The notes under the pieces are model-generated. The model had not been told where the DNA came from. It saw only the letters and a list, made by a program, of their open reading frames with translations, and did not search any database. Below, one piece after another: positions 9,082-17,882 of a DNA stretch of 64,000 bases. Numbering within the stretch: the stretch's first letter is position 1; every line of letters begins with the position of its first letter. The translations under genes and the position numbers were made by a program. The DNA is from an uncultured Flavobacteriales bacterium (lineage in GTDB: Bacteria > Bacteroidota > Bacteroidia > Flavobacteriales > Schleiferiaceae), in NCBI GenBank assembly GCA_913055685.1, contig CAJXKC010000001.1, positions 1,116,001 to 1,180,000 on the forward strand. Direction: 5' to 3'.

Positions 9082-11457
9082 CTAAAAATTAAAGTTCCAG
9101 GTTACCGAAGGGATGATAGTGCCAAAAATGGATAGCTGCTGAGCTTGGGTGTTTAAATTTTGGGCGGATGTCCCGTTTTGGTTCGGTGCTTGTTCAAAAT
9201 AAATTGAATAGGCATTTCGACGGGCATATACATTGTAAAGGCTAAAGGACCAAGAGCTGTAAAATTTCTTGCCTTCCTTTTTTTCGGGAATGTAGTTAGC
9301 GGATAAATCTAAGCGATGGTAATCGGGTATGCGGTATGAATTACGGTTACGGTAAATGGGCACCACAAAGTCCTCAAATTGGAACTTACCTTCAGGCGGA
9401 GTAATAGGTCGGCCGCTTTGATAGGTGAAATTCATACCGATATCCCAAGTTTTACTTATTTGATAATTCAAAACCAAGGATATATCGTGACGCTTATCGT
9501 AATTGGCGGCGTACCATTCCCCAGCATTAATCGCTAAACTGGGATCTTGACTTTCTACCTTTAGTTCTGTTTTAGATAAGGTATAGCTAAGCCAACCAGT
9601 TAATCGCCCACTTTGCTTACGGAGGTAGAACTCTAAACCATAGGAACGGCCTATGCCACTGGTTATTTCGGTCTCGATACTTTCATTAAATATTAGGTCA
9701 GCCCCATTGCGGTAATCGACAATATTGCGGAAATCTTTGTAGTAGCTTTCTATCGATAATTCGTAGGCATTATCATTAAAGTTCTGGAAATAACCTAAGG
9801 CCACTTGGTTTACGGTAGCAGGCTTTATATGCATGCCTGCCGGGCGGTATAAATCAACCGGCGTTGGTGCAGTGGTATTGCTTATTAGGTGAATGTATTG
9901 ACGGGTGCGGTTGTAGCTTGCTTTCAGGCTTTTTTCATCATCCAAGCGATAATTGATAGCCAAACGCGGTTCTAATCCATCTAAACCATTGTAAGCCTTA
10001 ATGATATCGCCTTTTCCGTAGTCTACCCTTTCTACCACTTCATCTAATTCAGGTAGTTCTTGATTTTGATAAATATTCTTGCTTTGCGGACCTAAATTGT
10101 AAAATGAAGAATAGCGAAGGCCGTATTGTACACTAAACAAAGGACTAAACTTATACTCATGAGAAAAATAGAGCGAGGGCTCTAGGGCATATTCCCTTTG
10201 CAGGGTTAAATCGACCACCCCGGTTATGGTACCTGGTTTAAAGCGGTAGTAAATGGCTTCTAGACCAAACTCAAATTCACTATTTGCATTAGCGTAATAA
10301 GTGTACTGATTTTTAAGATGGTAATCCTGAATGGTAGATTGAAGTCGGAAGTTAAATTCATCATCTTCAGGAGTACCTAAGGCATAGGTGTAATCACTAA
10401 AGATTAAGGATAAATTTGAGAACAACTTATCACTGTAAAGGTGATTCCAGCGCCCCGTAAGGGTAGCATTTCCCCATTCAAAGCCAAATAGGTCGTTTAT
10501 CTCGAAGACATCACGGCCAAAGTATCCCGAAAAGTAAAGGCGGTCTTTCTCGCTGAAGATGTAATTTAACTTAGCGTTGAAATCGTAGAAGTATAAGGTG
10601 TTTTGGGATATGGTTTCATCCGGACTAAGACCTAAAAAGATGTCTGCATAGGACCTTCGTCCGGCAATCATGAAGGCAGACTTTTCTTTCTGAATAGGGC
10701 CTTCTAATAAAAGGCGGCTAGAGAGTAAGCCAATACCTCCTGTTCCTGAAAAGGCCCGGTTATTACCATCTTTCTGTCTTACGTCTACCACCGAACTCAG
10801 TCGACCTCCATAACGAGCGGGAATTCCTCCCTTGTATAATTTAACGTCCTTTACCGCATCGGCATTAAAGATGGAAAAGAAGCCAAATAGGTGAGAGCTA
10901 TTGTAGACAGGGGCTTCATCGAGGATAATTAAGTTTTGGTCGGTGTTGCCGCCCCTTACATTAAAACCATTCGATGCCTCTCCTACGGTGCTTATGCCGG
11001 GTAATAAAGTAAGACTGCGGATAATGTCGACTTCCCCTAAAAGGGCGGGCATTTTCTTAACGTCTTTGACATCGACCTGAACCACACTCATTTCGATGCT
11101 GCTCACATTGCGGTCAATTTTTTCACTACTCACCACAACTTCCTCGAGAGTGGTCGAAGATTCCTTTAATTCCCAATTTATCTTTTGATCGGCACTTAGC
11201 TCAATCTCTCGGCTTTGCGTTTCATAGCCGATGTATTGAATCTGCACCTGGTAACGACCGGGGGGTAAGCTCAGAGAATAAAAACCGTAAACATTAGTGG
11301 AGCTTCCTTTCCCCAACTGTGGGAGGTAAACATTAACCCCGATGAGTTCTTCTCCGGTTTTAGCATCGCGGACGTAACCGCTAATTGTGTACTGTTGATC
11401 CTGACTTTTAAGAGCCCAAGAGCACAAAAGGAGAAAAGCGAGCAGCGCTTTTTGCAT
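9082..11457 (-). CDS. TonB-dependent outer-membrane receptor with carboxypeptidase-like N-domain
   Basis: 791 residues. Signal peptide (~1-18), then a CarboxypepD_reg-like domain (ISGYVRDAKTGEELIGVNVYLP, ~25-105), a plug domain (~115-230, with FNVRGGNTDQNLIILDEAPVYN split by VGEASNG) and a 22-strand barrel ending in Phe, as usual for outer-membrane barrels (SVTWNFNF). It imports an unidentified ligand using TonB energy. It is followed directly by the DUF4249 lipoprotein and then the YbdG-like channel. A candidate -7 box (TATTTTTG) lies about 85 bases upstream. Confidence 0.93.
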   Translation of the reverse strand: MQKALLAFLLLCSWALKSQDQQYTISGYVRDAKTGEELIGVNVYLPQLGKGSSTNVYGFYSLSLPPGRYQVQIQYIGYETQSREIELSADQKINWELKESSTTLEEVVVSSEKIDRNVSSIEMSVVQVDVKDVKKMPALLGEVDIIRSLTLLPGISTVGEASNGFNVRGGNTDQNLIILDEAPVYNSSHLFGFFSIFNADAVKDVKLYKGGIPARYGGRLSSVVDVRQKDGNNRAFSGTGGIGLLSSRLLLEGPIQKEKSAFMIAGRRSYADIFLGLSPDETISQNTLYFYDFNAKLNYIFSEKDRLYFSGYFGRDVFEINDLFGFEWGNATLTGRWNHLYSDKLFSNLSLIFSDYTYALGTPEDDEFNFRLQSTIQDYHLKNQYTYYANANSEFEFGLEAIYYRFKPGTITGVVDLTLQREYALEPSLYFSHEYKFSPLFSVQYGLRYSSFYNLGPQSKNIYQNQELPELDEVVERVDYGKGDIIKAYNGLDGLEPRLAINYRLDDEKSLKASYNRTRQYIHLISNTTAPTPVDLYRPAGMHIKPATVNQVALGYFQNFNDNAYELSIESYYKDFRNIVDYRNGADLIFNESIETEITSGIGRSYGLEFYLRKQSGRLTGWLSYTLSKTELKVESQDPSLAINAGEWYAANYDKRHDISLVLNYQISKTWDIGMNFTYQSGRPITPPEGKFQFEDFVVPIYRNRNSYRIPDYHRLDLSANYIPEKKEGKKFYSSWSFSLYNVYARRNAYSIYFEQAPNQNGTSAQNLNTQAQQLSIFGTIIPSVTWNFNF

Positions 11458-11541
11458 TTTAACTTTTAATTAGATTAGCTGCGAACAAGTCTTATTAAAA
11501 AGACCTTATTTTTACAGACAGTTCATTTAGTTTTCGTGGCG

Positions 11542-11549
11542 CAAAAATA
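11542..11549 (-). promoter_or_regulatory. Candidate -7 box for the TonB receptor operon
   Basis: On the minus strand TATTTTTG matches TAnnTTTG exactly, giving a leader of roughly 80 bases before the receptor start. No clear -33 TTG was found at the expected spacing, so confidence is limited. Confidence 0.4.
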
Positions 11550-11613
11550 TCAGCTCCCCACAATATCATTGGAAGCTACGCGCTATTTAACACAGATTTA
11601 AGCATAAAGATCA

Positions 11614-13722
11614 ATGACATTTGTTCAGCGAGTAAATAAATTTCGAATTTTCATTCTAATAGCGGCAATTGCCTTCGGTTTTGCCTTTTACAATCCGAGC
11701 GAACAGGAAGAGAAAAAGGACCAGTTGGTGATGAATTTGATTTATCAGATTCTGCGCACCAATCATTTTTCTCCCCAAGAACTTGATGATGATTTTTCCA
11801 AAAAGGTTTACACTGCTTTTGTTGAGAATATCGACTACAATAAAAGGTTTTTATTAGCGAGCGATATAGCGCAGCTGGAAGAACATCGCCTTGACATCGA
11901 CGATCAAATTCGAGCCTCCCAATTATCCTTTTTTAACACCGCCTTCGAGTTATACATTAAGCGCTACGAAGAAAGTAAGGCCTACTATCCAGAAATTCTA
12001 GAAGAGCCATTTGACCTAAGTAAAGCGGAGTCCATAGAGACCGACGAAGAAAAGCTAGACTTTGCTGCTTCGCAATCCGAACTTAAGGACCGCTGGCGTA
12101 AGTATTTGAAATACCGTGTGCTCCTGCGTATGGACGAAATGGTACTGGATGCAGAGAAAGATTCTAGTGATTCAGAGAATTTGAGTCTAGCTGAAATGGA
12201 GGCTAAGGCACGCGAGAAGGAAATGGAAGTGCATGACGAGTGGTTTAAGGCCTTGGACGATATGGACCGCTTCGATTGGATGTCCACCTACCTAAATGCG
12301 ATAACTGCTATTTACGATCCGCATACGCAATACTTTCCGCCAGAGCGTAAGGAGGACTTTGAGATAAACATGACCGGCCAATTGCAGGGAATCGGCGCTC
12401 AATTAGGGCAGAAAGGGGACTATGTAACCATCACTAAAGTTATTGTTGGCAGTCCTTGCTGGAAGCAAGGTGATTTGGAAGTGGGCGACAAAATCATTCG
12501 TGTAGAACAAGAAGACGGCGAAGTAGTAGACATGGTGGGGATGAGTGTTCGCAAAGCGGTAAAACACATTCGAGGCCCCAAAGGCACCGTGGTTAAATTA
12601 ACCGTGCGTAAATTGGATGGATCTAAAGAAGATATTCCTATTACCCGCGACATCGTAGAACTTGAATCTACCTTTGCTAAATCGAGTGTTTTAGGTGAAG
12701 GCGATTCAAAAGTGGGCTACATTAAACTACCCAAATTTTACGTGAATTTTTATGGCGACGATAACCGCGATTGTGCAGAGGACGTGGCCAAGGAGTTAGA
12801 AAAGCTTAAAGCTGAAGGGGTAAATAGTGTGGTATTAGACCTCCGTAATAATGGTGGGGGTAGCCTGCAAGGAGTAATCGACATTGTAGGTTTGTTCATC
12901 GATGAAGGTCCTGTAGTTCAGGTTAAAGCCCCAAGCAGAAGGCCCCGGGTATTATCCGATAGTAAATCGGGTGTGGTTTACGATGGGCCCTTAGTGGTTA
13001 TGGTGAATCAGTTTAGTGCTTCGGCCTCGGAAATTTTTGCCGCTGCTATTCAAGACTATCAGAGAGGAATTATCATTGGCTCGCAATCTACTTTTGGCAA
13101 GGGAACCGTGCAAAATGTAGTGGACATGGATCGTGCGGTGAGTCAGGCTTACGCCGATTTAAAACCCTTAGGTGCTTTAAAATTGACCATTCAAAAATAC
13201 TATCGCATCAATGGTGGTACTCCGCAGTTAAAAGGAGTTCAATCGGATATCGTTTTACCCGATAATTACATGTATACCCCTTATGGTGAAAAGGAGCAAA
13301 ACTTTGCTTTGCCATATGATGAGATTGAGTCTGCCAAATACCAAGCTTGGGATAAAGGGGTAGAGTCTTATTCTGAGGTAATTGCCAAGAGTAAACTCCG
13401 TATCGATAGTAATCAAAAGTTCAGCTTAATTGAGGCATATGCTAAATGGATTAAGGAAGAAAGAGAAGATTCGCAATATCCACTGAACTGGGAGGAATTC
13501 CAGAAAGAGCAGCAGGATTATCGTGCCGAAGCGGAAAAGTACAAAGGCATGCGAAAGAGTAGGGTGGAATTGTCGGTAAGCACCAATAAAGCAGATATTG
13601 AGGAGGTAGAATCAAGTAAGGAAAATCAGGAAAAGAATGAAAACTGGCATAAGGCCTTGCGAAAAGATCTTTACCTTTCTGAGGCCTATCGAGTAGCGCT
13701 TGATATGGCTAAAAGTAGCTAG
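11614..13722 (+). CDS. prc: Carboxy-terminal processing periplasmic protease (Prc/Tsp family)
   Basis: 702 residues, similar to E. coli Prc (~680). One N-terminal membrane/signal segment (~10-27), a helical N-domain, a PDZ domain (~245-335; MTGQLQGIGAQLG then VGDKIIRVEQEDGE), and an S41 peptidase core. The Ser/Lys dyad is visible: Ser470 in QFSASASEIFAAAIQDY and Lys496 in TFGKGTVQ. A Lys/Glu-rich C-terminal domain follows, as in Prc. The enzyme degrades periplasmic proteins from their C-termini and trims envelope enzymes. The OppC-like permease starts 2 bases after its stop. Confidence 0.94.
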   Translation: MTFVQRVNKFRIFILIAAIAFGFAFYNPSEQEEKKDQLVMNLIYQILRTNHFSPQELDDDFSKKVYTAFVENIDYNKRFLLASDIAQLEEHRLDIDDQIRASQLSFFNTAFELYIKRYEESKAYYPEILEEPFDLSKAESIETDEEKLDFAASQSELKDRWRKYLKYRVLLRMDEMVLDAEKDSSDSENLSLAEMEAKAREKEMEVHDEWFKALDDMDRFDWMSTYLNAITAIYDPHTQYFPPERKEDFEINMTGQLQGIGAQLGQKGDYVTITKVIVGSPCWKQGDLEVGDKIIRVEQEDGEVVDMVGMSVRKAVKHIRGPKGTVVKLTVRKLDGSKEDIPITRDIVELESTFAKSSVLGEGDSKVGYIKLPKFYVNFYGDDNRDCAEDVAKELEKLKAEGVNSVVLDLRNNGGGSLQGVIDIVGLFIDEGPVVQVKAPSRRPRVLSDSKSGVVYDGPLVVMVNQFSASASEIFAAAIQDYQRGIIIGSQSTFGKGTVQNVVDMDRAVSQAYADLKPLGALKLTIQKYYRINGGTPQLKGVQSDIVLPDNYMYTPYGEKEQNFALPYDEIESAKYQAWDKGVESYSEVIAKSKLRIDSNQKFSLIEAYAKWIKEEREDSQYPLNWEEFQKEQQDYRAEAEKYKGMRKSRVELSVSTNKADIEEVESSKENQEKNENWHKALRKDLYLSEAYRVALDMAKSS

Positions 13723-13724
13723 GA

Positions 13725-14798
13725 TTGCAGATTTTAAGAGGAATTTGGAAAGACCCACTGGGAGCAGCAGGTTTGCTCATTATTGCGATAGGCGCCTTTT
13801 TGGCCCTCTTTGCCTATACCTTAATTTCGGATGATAGTCCGAATGCGAACGAAATGCATTTGGCCATCAGCAATCAAGCCCCCGGTTTTGAAGCAGAGTT
13901 TCTATTAATTCCTAGGGAAGCGGAAAAGGTGAATGCCTGGGAAGCTTTTTGGTCAGGCAAGCCATCTGCCTTTGAGCGTATCCCTCTAAGAGATTATAGC
14001 TTAAAAGACACTAAACTTTTTTATTATGATTTCGGGGCGGCCAAGGAGGCGGAAGCGAAATCTATAAACCTTGCCCAATACTATGGCCCAGATGATATTT
14101 CTAAGGAGGCCTTTCTCGAAAAGAAAAGCTATTATTTAGGCACCGATCGCTACGGAAGAGACCTATTAAGTCGCTTAGTACTTGGGGCAAGGGTGTCTTT
14201 CTCAGTGGGTTTTTTAGCCGTTTTAATTTCCTTAATTATTGGTATTCCCTTGGGGGCTATTGCCGCCTACTATGGGGGCTGGGTAGACAAGCTGATCTTA
14301 TGGTTTATTAATGTGGTTTGGTCTATACCTGGACTTCTATTAGTGATTGCTATTACCCTGGCTCTTGGCAAAGGCCTATGGCAGGTATTTATTGCTATTG
14401 GTTTTACTATGTGGGTTGAGGTCGCACGGGTAATTCGTGGACAAATTATGAGTATCCGCGAAAAGGAATACATTCAGGCGGCCAAGGTTTTAGGCTTTTC
14501 AGATTTACGCATTATCTGGAAGCATATTCTACCCAATGCCACCGCTCCTTTGATTGTGATATCGGCGGCCAATTTTGCGGCGGCCATCCTGGTAGAAAGC
14601 GGACTTAGCTTTTTAGGTTTAGGGGCACAACCTCCGAGTCCAACCTGGGGTACCATGATTAAAGATCATTATGCTTATTTGATCATGGATAAAGCCTACC
14701 TGGCTATTATTCCGGGTCTCGCAATAATGCTCTTAGTGCTCTCCTTTATGTTTGTGGGTAATGCCTTACGCGATACCTTGGACGTGAAAAGTATCTAG
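13725..14798 (+). CDS. OppC-like ABC transporter permease, TTG start
   Basis: 357 residues. One N-terminal membrane helix (~12-35), an unusually long extracytoplasmic stretch (~36-140), the conserved LGTDRYGRDLLSRLVLGAR entry to the BPD_transp_1 domain, and five more helices. The EAA loop is clear (EYIQAAKVLGFSDLRIIWKHI split before LPN). This is the OppC/DppC type of peptide or nickel importer permease. No partner permease, ATPase or binding protein lies nearby. The only in-frame initiator that keeps the first helix is TTG at 13725, 2 bases after the prc stop; the nearest upstream in-frame stop is at 13716-13718. Confidence 0.88.
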   Translation: MQILRGIWKDPLGAAGLLIIAIGAFLALFAYTLISDDSPNANEMHLAISNQAPGFEAEFLLIPREAEKVNAWEAFWSGKPSAFERIPLRDYSLKDTKLFYYDFGAAKEAEAKSINLAQYYGPDDISKEAFLEKKSYYLGTDRYGRDLLSRLVLGARVSFSVGFLAVLISLIIGIPLGAIAAYYGGWVDKLILWFINVVWSIPGLLLVIAITLALGKGLWQVFIAIGFTMWVEVARVIRGQIMSIREKEYIQAAKVLGFSDLRIIWKHILPNATAPLIVISAANFAAAILVESGLSFLGLGAQPPSPTWGTMIKDHYAYLIMDKAYLAIIPGLAIMLLVLSFMFVGNALRDTLDVKSI

Positions 14799-15394
14799 AA
14801 GTTTAGGCGAATACCTACTCCTTCTGCATTAACATTGATGTTTTGTAGATAAGGTATTAGATCGGCGCTACCGTGACTTGCATGCAGCCAGTACATGATT
14901 AAATCAAAACTGAGTAGAAAGGCACCATTTACAATTATTGCTCGGCCAAAACCTTCCCAACGATTGTATTTATCCGCTTCATTTTTCGCTCTTTCTCGGA
15001 GGTAAAAACCTCCCGCCATATAGGCAATGTCGAGCGCCGCATTTACTGCTAATATCCGTTTAATACTTTCTTGCTCTTGCCAGGAATCAAGTAAGCTCAA
15101 ACTTTCAATACTCTGACTTTGATAATAGCCAAAACCAGCGATAATAAGGTTAACCGCATTCCAGCCAAGATTCATCTGATGATAAGCCTTGTTTAAACCA
15201 TTGGGATGTTTCAAATTAAAGGCACTCCAAGTCATGTTGGCAATAGACCAAGAGCCAAGGACTAACATTCCCTGCCTATTTAGGCTTAAGCGATCCTGGT
15301 TAAATTCGGCTAGCCAGTTTGAACTGTCTTGAGCGCTTATGCCGAAGCTCAAAACCAGCAAAAGTGAAAGCAGTAGCAGTTTCTTGAAAGTCAT
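14795..15394 (-). CDS. Uncharacterised membrane protein with signal peptide
   Basis: 199 residues. A cleavable-looking signal peptide (~1-21, ending SFGISAQ) is followed by four hydrophobic segments (~43-60, ~75-92, ~115-133, ~150-170). Conserved-looking aromatic stretches include SWSIANMTWSAFNL and MNLGWNAVNLIIAGFGYY. It resembles small Bacteroidota-only integral membrane families (possibly the one named DUF6992), but I cannot confirm the family. It overlaps the convergent OppC-like gene by 4 bases and lies about 20 bases after the aat start region on the same strand. No function is proposed. Confidence 0.7.
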   Translation of the reverse strand: MTFKKLLLLSLLLVLSFGISAQDSSNWLAEFNQDRLSLNRQGMLVLGSWSIANMTWSAFNLKHPNGLNKAYHQMNLGWNAVNLIIAGFGYYQSQSIESLSLLDSWQEQESIKRILAVNAALDIAYMAGGFYLRERAKNEADKYNRWEGFGRAIIVNGAFLLSFDLIMYWLHASHGSADLIPYLQNINVNAEGVGIRLNF

Positions 15395-15415
15395 ACTTAA
15401 CTAAGATATTTTAAG

Positions 15416-16117
15416 CTAGAATTGTTCTTCTGGGTCGAAAACCAGACCGGCATCCTTAGGTTTTTCTAAAGCTTGCTTTAATTGTTTATTGAAAGCCTCT
15501 CGGTGAATGGTTATCGCTCCAAGGCTTCCCAAGTGAGGATTGTAAACCTGACAGTCCACTAAGTCATAACCAAAGGCTTCCAGTCGCTGACAAAGTCTAA
15601 TAAAACAGATTTTACTAGCATTGCTTGCTTTGGAGAACATGGATTCTCCAAAAAATACAGAGCCCATTGCTAAACCGTATAAACCACCTACCAATTCCCC
15701 ATTCTGCCAAGCTTCTACGCTATGGGCTAATCCTTTTTGGTGTAATTCTACAAATGAATCGAGGTGTGCCTTTGTAATCCAAGTGCCATCCTGACCCGGC
15801 CGCTCAATAGATTGGCACGCTTCTATTACTTGGGTAAAGGCTCGGTTAAAAGTGATGGTAAAACGCCTCTGGTTTAAAAGGTTACGACTACTCTTGGTAA
15901 TACGAATTTGTCGCGGTATTAAAATAGCCCGTTCTAGTGGACTCCACCAAAGGAGAATTCCTTCAGGTTCGTTCCAAGGGAAAGCCCCTAATCGATAGGC
16001 TTCAATTAAGCGCTCTGGTTTTAAATCACCCCCAATTGCTACAATATCATTATCAACATTCCAATCCTCGGACTGAGGAAACCACAGTGAATCGTTATGA
16101 AGTTCGTAAATGGCCAA
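15416..16117 (-). CDS. aat: Leucyl/phenylalanyl-tRNA-protein transferase, TTG start
   Basis: 233 residues, matching E. coli Aat in length. Conserved blocks: VAIGGDLKPERLIEAYRLGA with FPW, LLWWSPLERAIL, GTWIT, AHSVEAW, ELVGGLYGLAMGSVFFGESM and DCQVYNPHLGSLGA. The enzyme adds Leu or Phe to N-terminal Arg/Lys of proteins, marking them for ClpS/ClpAP (N-end rule). The protein aligns from its first residues with known Aat proteins, so the TTG at 16117 is the best start. That TTG follows the TAA of the AtoE-like gene with no gap and in the same frame. Confidence 0.94.
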   Translation of the reverse strand: MAIYELHNDSLWFPQSEDWNVDNDIVAIGGDLKPERLIEAYRLGAFPWNEPEGILLWWSPLERAILIPRQIRITKSSRNLLNQRRFTITFNRAFTQVIEACQSIERPGQDGTWITKAHLDSFVELHQKGLAHSVEAWQNGELVGGLYGLAMGSVFFGESMFSKASNASKICFIRLCQRLEAFGYDLVDCQVYNPHLGSLGAITIHREAFNKQLKQALEKPKDAGLVFDPEEQF

Positions 16118-17470
16118 TTAGAAGATCATTAAGGCTATTCCAAAAGTAAGCAAGCCCAAAAGCATTAAAATAAGAGTATAAGGTACAATTTCTCGCGCTT
16201 TTAAGCCGGTGATACCCAATAGGGGTAAGGCCCAAAATGGTTGCAGCATATTGGTAAGCTGATCCCCATAGGCCATAGCCATAATCGCTTTGGCAAAAGG
16301 AATATTTAACTGACTAGCAGTTTCAAGGATCACGGGACCTTGAATAGCCCATTGTCCGCCTCCGCTGGGAACAAAAACATTGATAATCCCTGCCGATAAA
16401 AAAGTGTAAAGGGGAAAACTAAAGGCCGTGCTATGGCTACTGAAATAGGCGCTAAGCGCTGCAATTAATCCTCCGTCTTTCATGAGTCCCATTATTCCGA
16501 AATAGAGTGGGAATTGGAGCAGTATGCCTGCCGCCCCTTGAATGGCTTCATCGATAGCCTTCAAAAATGAAAGTAAATTTTGATGAAAAATAAGACTAAG
16601 ACCAAGGAGCATCATATTAATGTAATTGGGACTAATAAAGCTCGAATCTATACTGGATAAAGCTTCATAAATCCCGATCCCAACAATAGCTAAACCAATG
16701 CTTAGGCCGAAATAGCGGGAATAATCAATTCGTTCGGCTCCTCGAACCTTTTCTAAGGTGCCTTCCTTTTTCTGAGCGCTTATTTGTCGATCAGAGCGAG
16801 GGGCCTTTTTACTTAATAAAAATAGACTTAGTGGTATTAAGATGAGTAGGATTAGGTTTGGCCAAATATTCAAGGCACTTAAAAGAGTTTCACCAAATCC
16901 CAATCGATCGGGAAGTCCAGGTGTTTCGGGACTTAAGGATTGCAAGTGTCCCAGTTCCGCAACTTTAATGGGGGCGCTACCACTAAGGCCGCCGTGCCAA
17001 ACCATTAAGCCGCTATAACCCGCTGCACCCAGTAGCCCGTAATTAAAGGGAATACCTTTAGCACTAAAATCTTCTGCCGCTTTACGCGCCATTACAGCTC
17101 CGAAGACTAAGGCCAAACCCCAATTGAAATAGGCAACTAATAAGGTGAAAAAAGCGACTAAAGCAGTACTGGTCTCGGGTCTGCGCGATAGTTTTAGAAT
17201 TTGATTGATGAAGGTCTTGATACTAGGAGCTAAGGCCAAGCTATGACCAAGCACTAATATCAGCATCATCTGCACCATAAAAACCAGCAAGGGGCCATTC
17301 CAGAGCCCCTTTTGCCAGTCATTTACAGAATTTTCAAGCCTTAGAGAGAAACTCCCTTCAGCATAAAGCCAGTATAAAACGAAGCTGAGTAAGCTTAGCA
17401 ATATTGCAATCGCGAAGGGCGAAGGCAATAAATAGCGGAAAGCTTTTTCGAATTTTCTGGCAAAGCTCAT
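16118..17470 (-). CDS. AtoE-like short-chain fatty acid transporter
   Basis: 450 residues with about 11-12 membrane helices. Recognisable family features are the N-terminal LPSPFAIAILLSLLSFVLYW helix, FNWGLALVFGAVMARKAAED, the HGGLSGSAPIKVAE loop and the PSGGGQWAIQGPVI motif near residue 350. The family imports short-chain fatty acids such as acetoacetate or butyrate across the inner membrane. It is the third gene of a minus-strand operon (flavin reductase, DUF3127, this gene, aat); the gap to DUF3127 is 5 bases. The substrate is inferred from the family only. Confidence 0.9.
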   Translation of the reverse strand: MSFARKFEKAFRYLLPSPFAIAILLSLLSFVLYWLYAEGSFSLRLENSVNDWQKGLWNGPLLVFMVQMMLILVLGHSLALAPSIKTFINQILKLSRRPETSTALVAFFTLLVAYFNWGLALVFGAVMARKAAEDFSAKGIPFNYGLLGAAGYSGLMVWHGGLSGSAPIKVAELGHLQSLSPETPGLPDRLGFGETLLSALNIWPNLILLILIPLSLFLLSKKAPRSDRQISAQKKEGTLEKVRGAERIDYSRYFGLSIGLAIVGIGIYEALSSIDSSFISPNYINMMLLGLSLIFHQNLLSFLKAIDEAIQGAAGILLQFPLYFGIMGLMKDGGLIAALSAYFSSHSTAFSFPLYTFLSAGIINVFVPSGGGQWAIQGPVILETASQLNIPFAKAIMAMAYGDQLTNMLQPFWALPLLGITGLKAREIVPYTLILMLLGLLTFGIALMIF

Positions 17471-17475
17471 TTTAC

Positions 17476-17877
17476 CTAGAAGGGTAAATCGTCATCGTCT
17501 TCTTCATAAGGCGCCATGCCGGGAGGTTTACTAAAGTCATTACCTTGACTATTTTCTGAGGCAAAGCCCTCGGCGCTGCTAGGAGCAGGGCTAGGAGCGG
17601 CTCCACCGGCTTTTTCAATGCGCCATCCCTGAATGGAATTGAAATATTTCACCTCTCCTTGTGGTGAGGTCCACTCGCGACCACGAAGATTGATGCCGAT
17701 CGTTACTTTTTCGCCTTCACGGTAAGTATCTAATAAGTCGGTTTTGTCTTGAACGAATTCGATGCTTAAATGCTGAGGATATTGTTCTTCGGTAGTTACT
17801 ACAATTTCTCTTTTGCGAAAATTAGCACTTACTTGTTGGGTGTCACTGATGCGTTTTACGGTTCCGCTTACTTCCAT
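17476..17877 (-). CDS. DUF3127 protein with an SSB-like acidic tail
   Basis: 133 residues. The N-terminal ~90 residues (EVSGTVKRISDTQQVSANF, then REIVVTTEEQYPQHLSIEF) match the DUF3127 family and look like a small beta-barrel. A Pro/Ala/Ser-rich linker follows, and the protein ends EEDDDDLPF. That tip is nearly identical to the C-terminal peptide by which SSB recruits repair and replication proteins (DDDIPF in E. coli). It sits 5 bases downstream of the flavin reductase and 5 bases upstream of the AtoE-like gene. A role in binding single-stranded nucleic acid is an inference. Confidence 0.85.
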   Translation of the reverse strand: MEVSGTVKRISDTQQVSANFRKREIVVTTEEQYPQHLSIEFVQDKTDLLDTYREGEKVTIGINLRGREWTSPQGEVKYFNSIQGWRIEKAGGAAPSPAPSSAEGFASENSQGNDFSKPPGMAPYEEDDDDLPF

Positions 17878-17882
17878 TTGAT

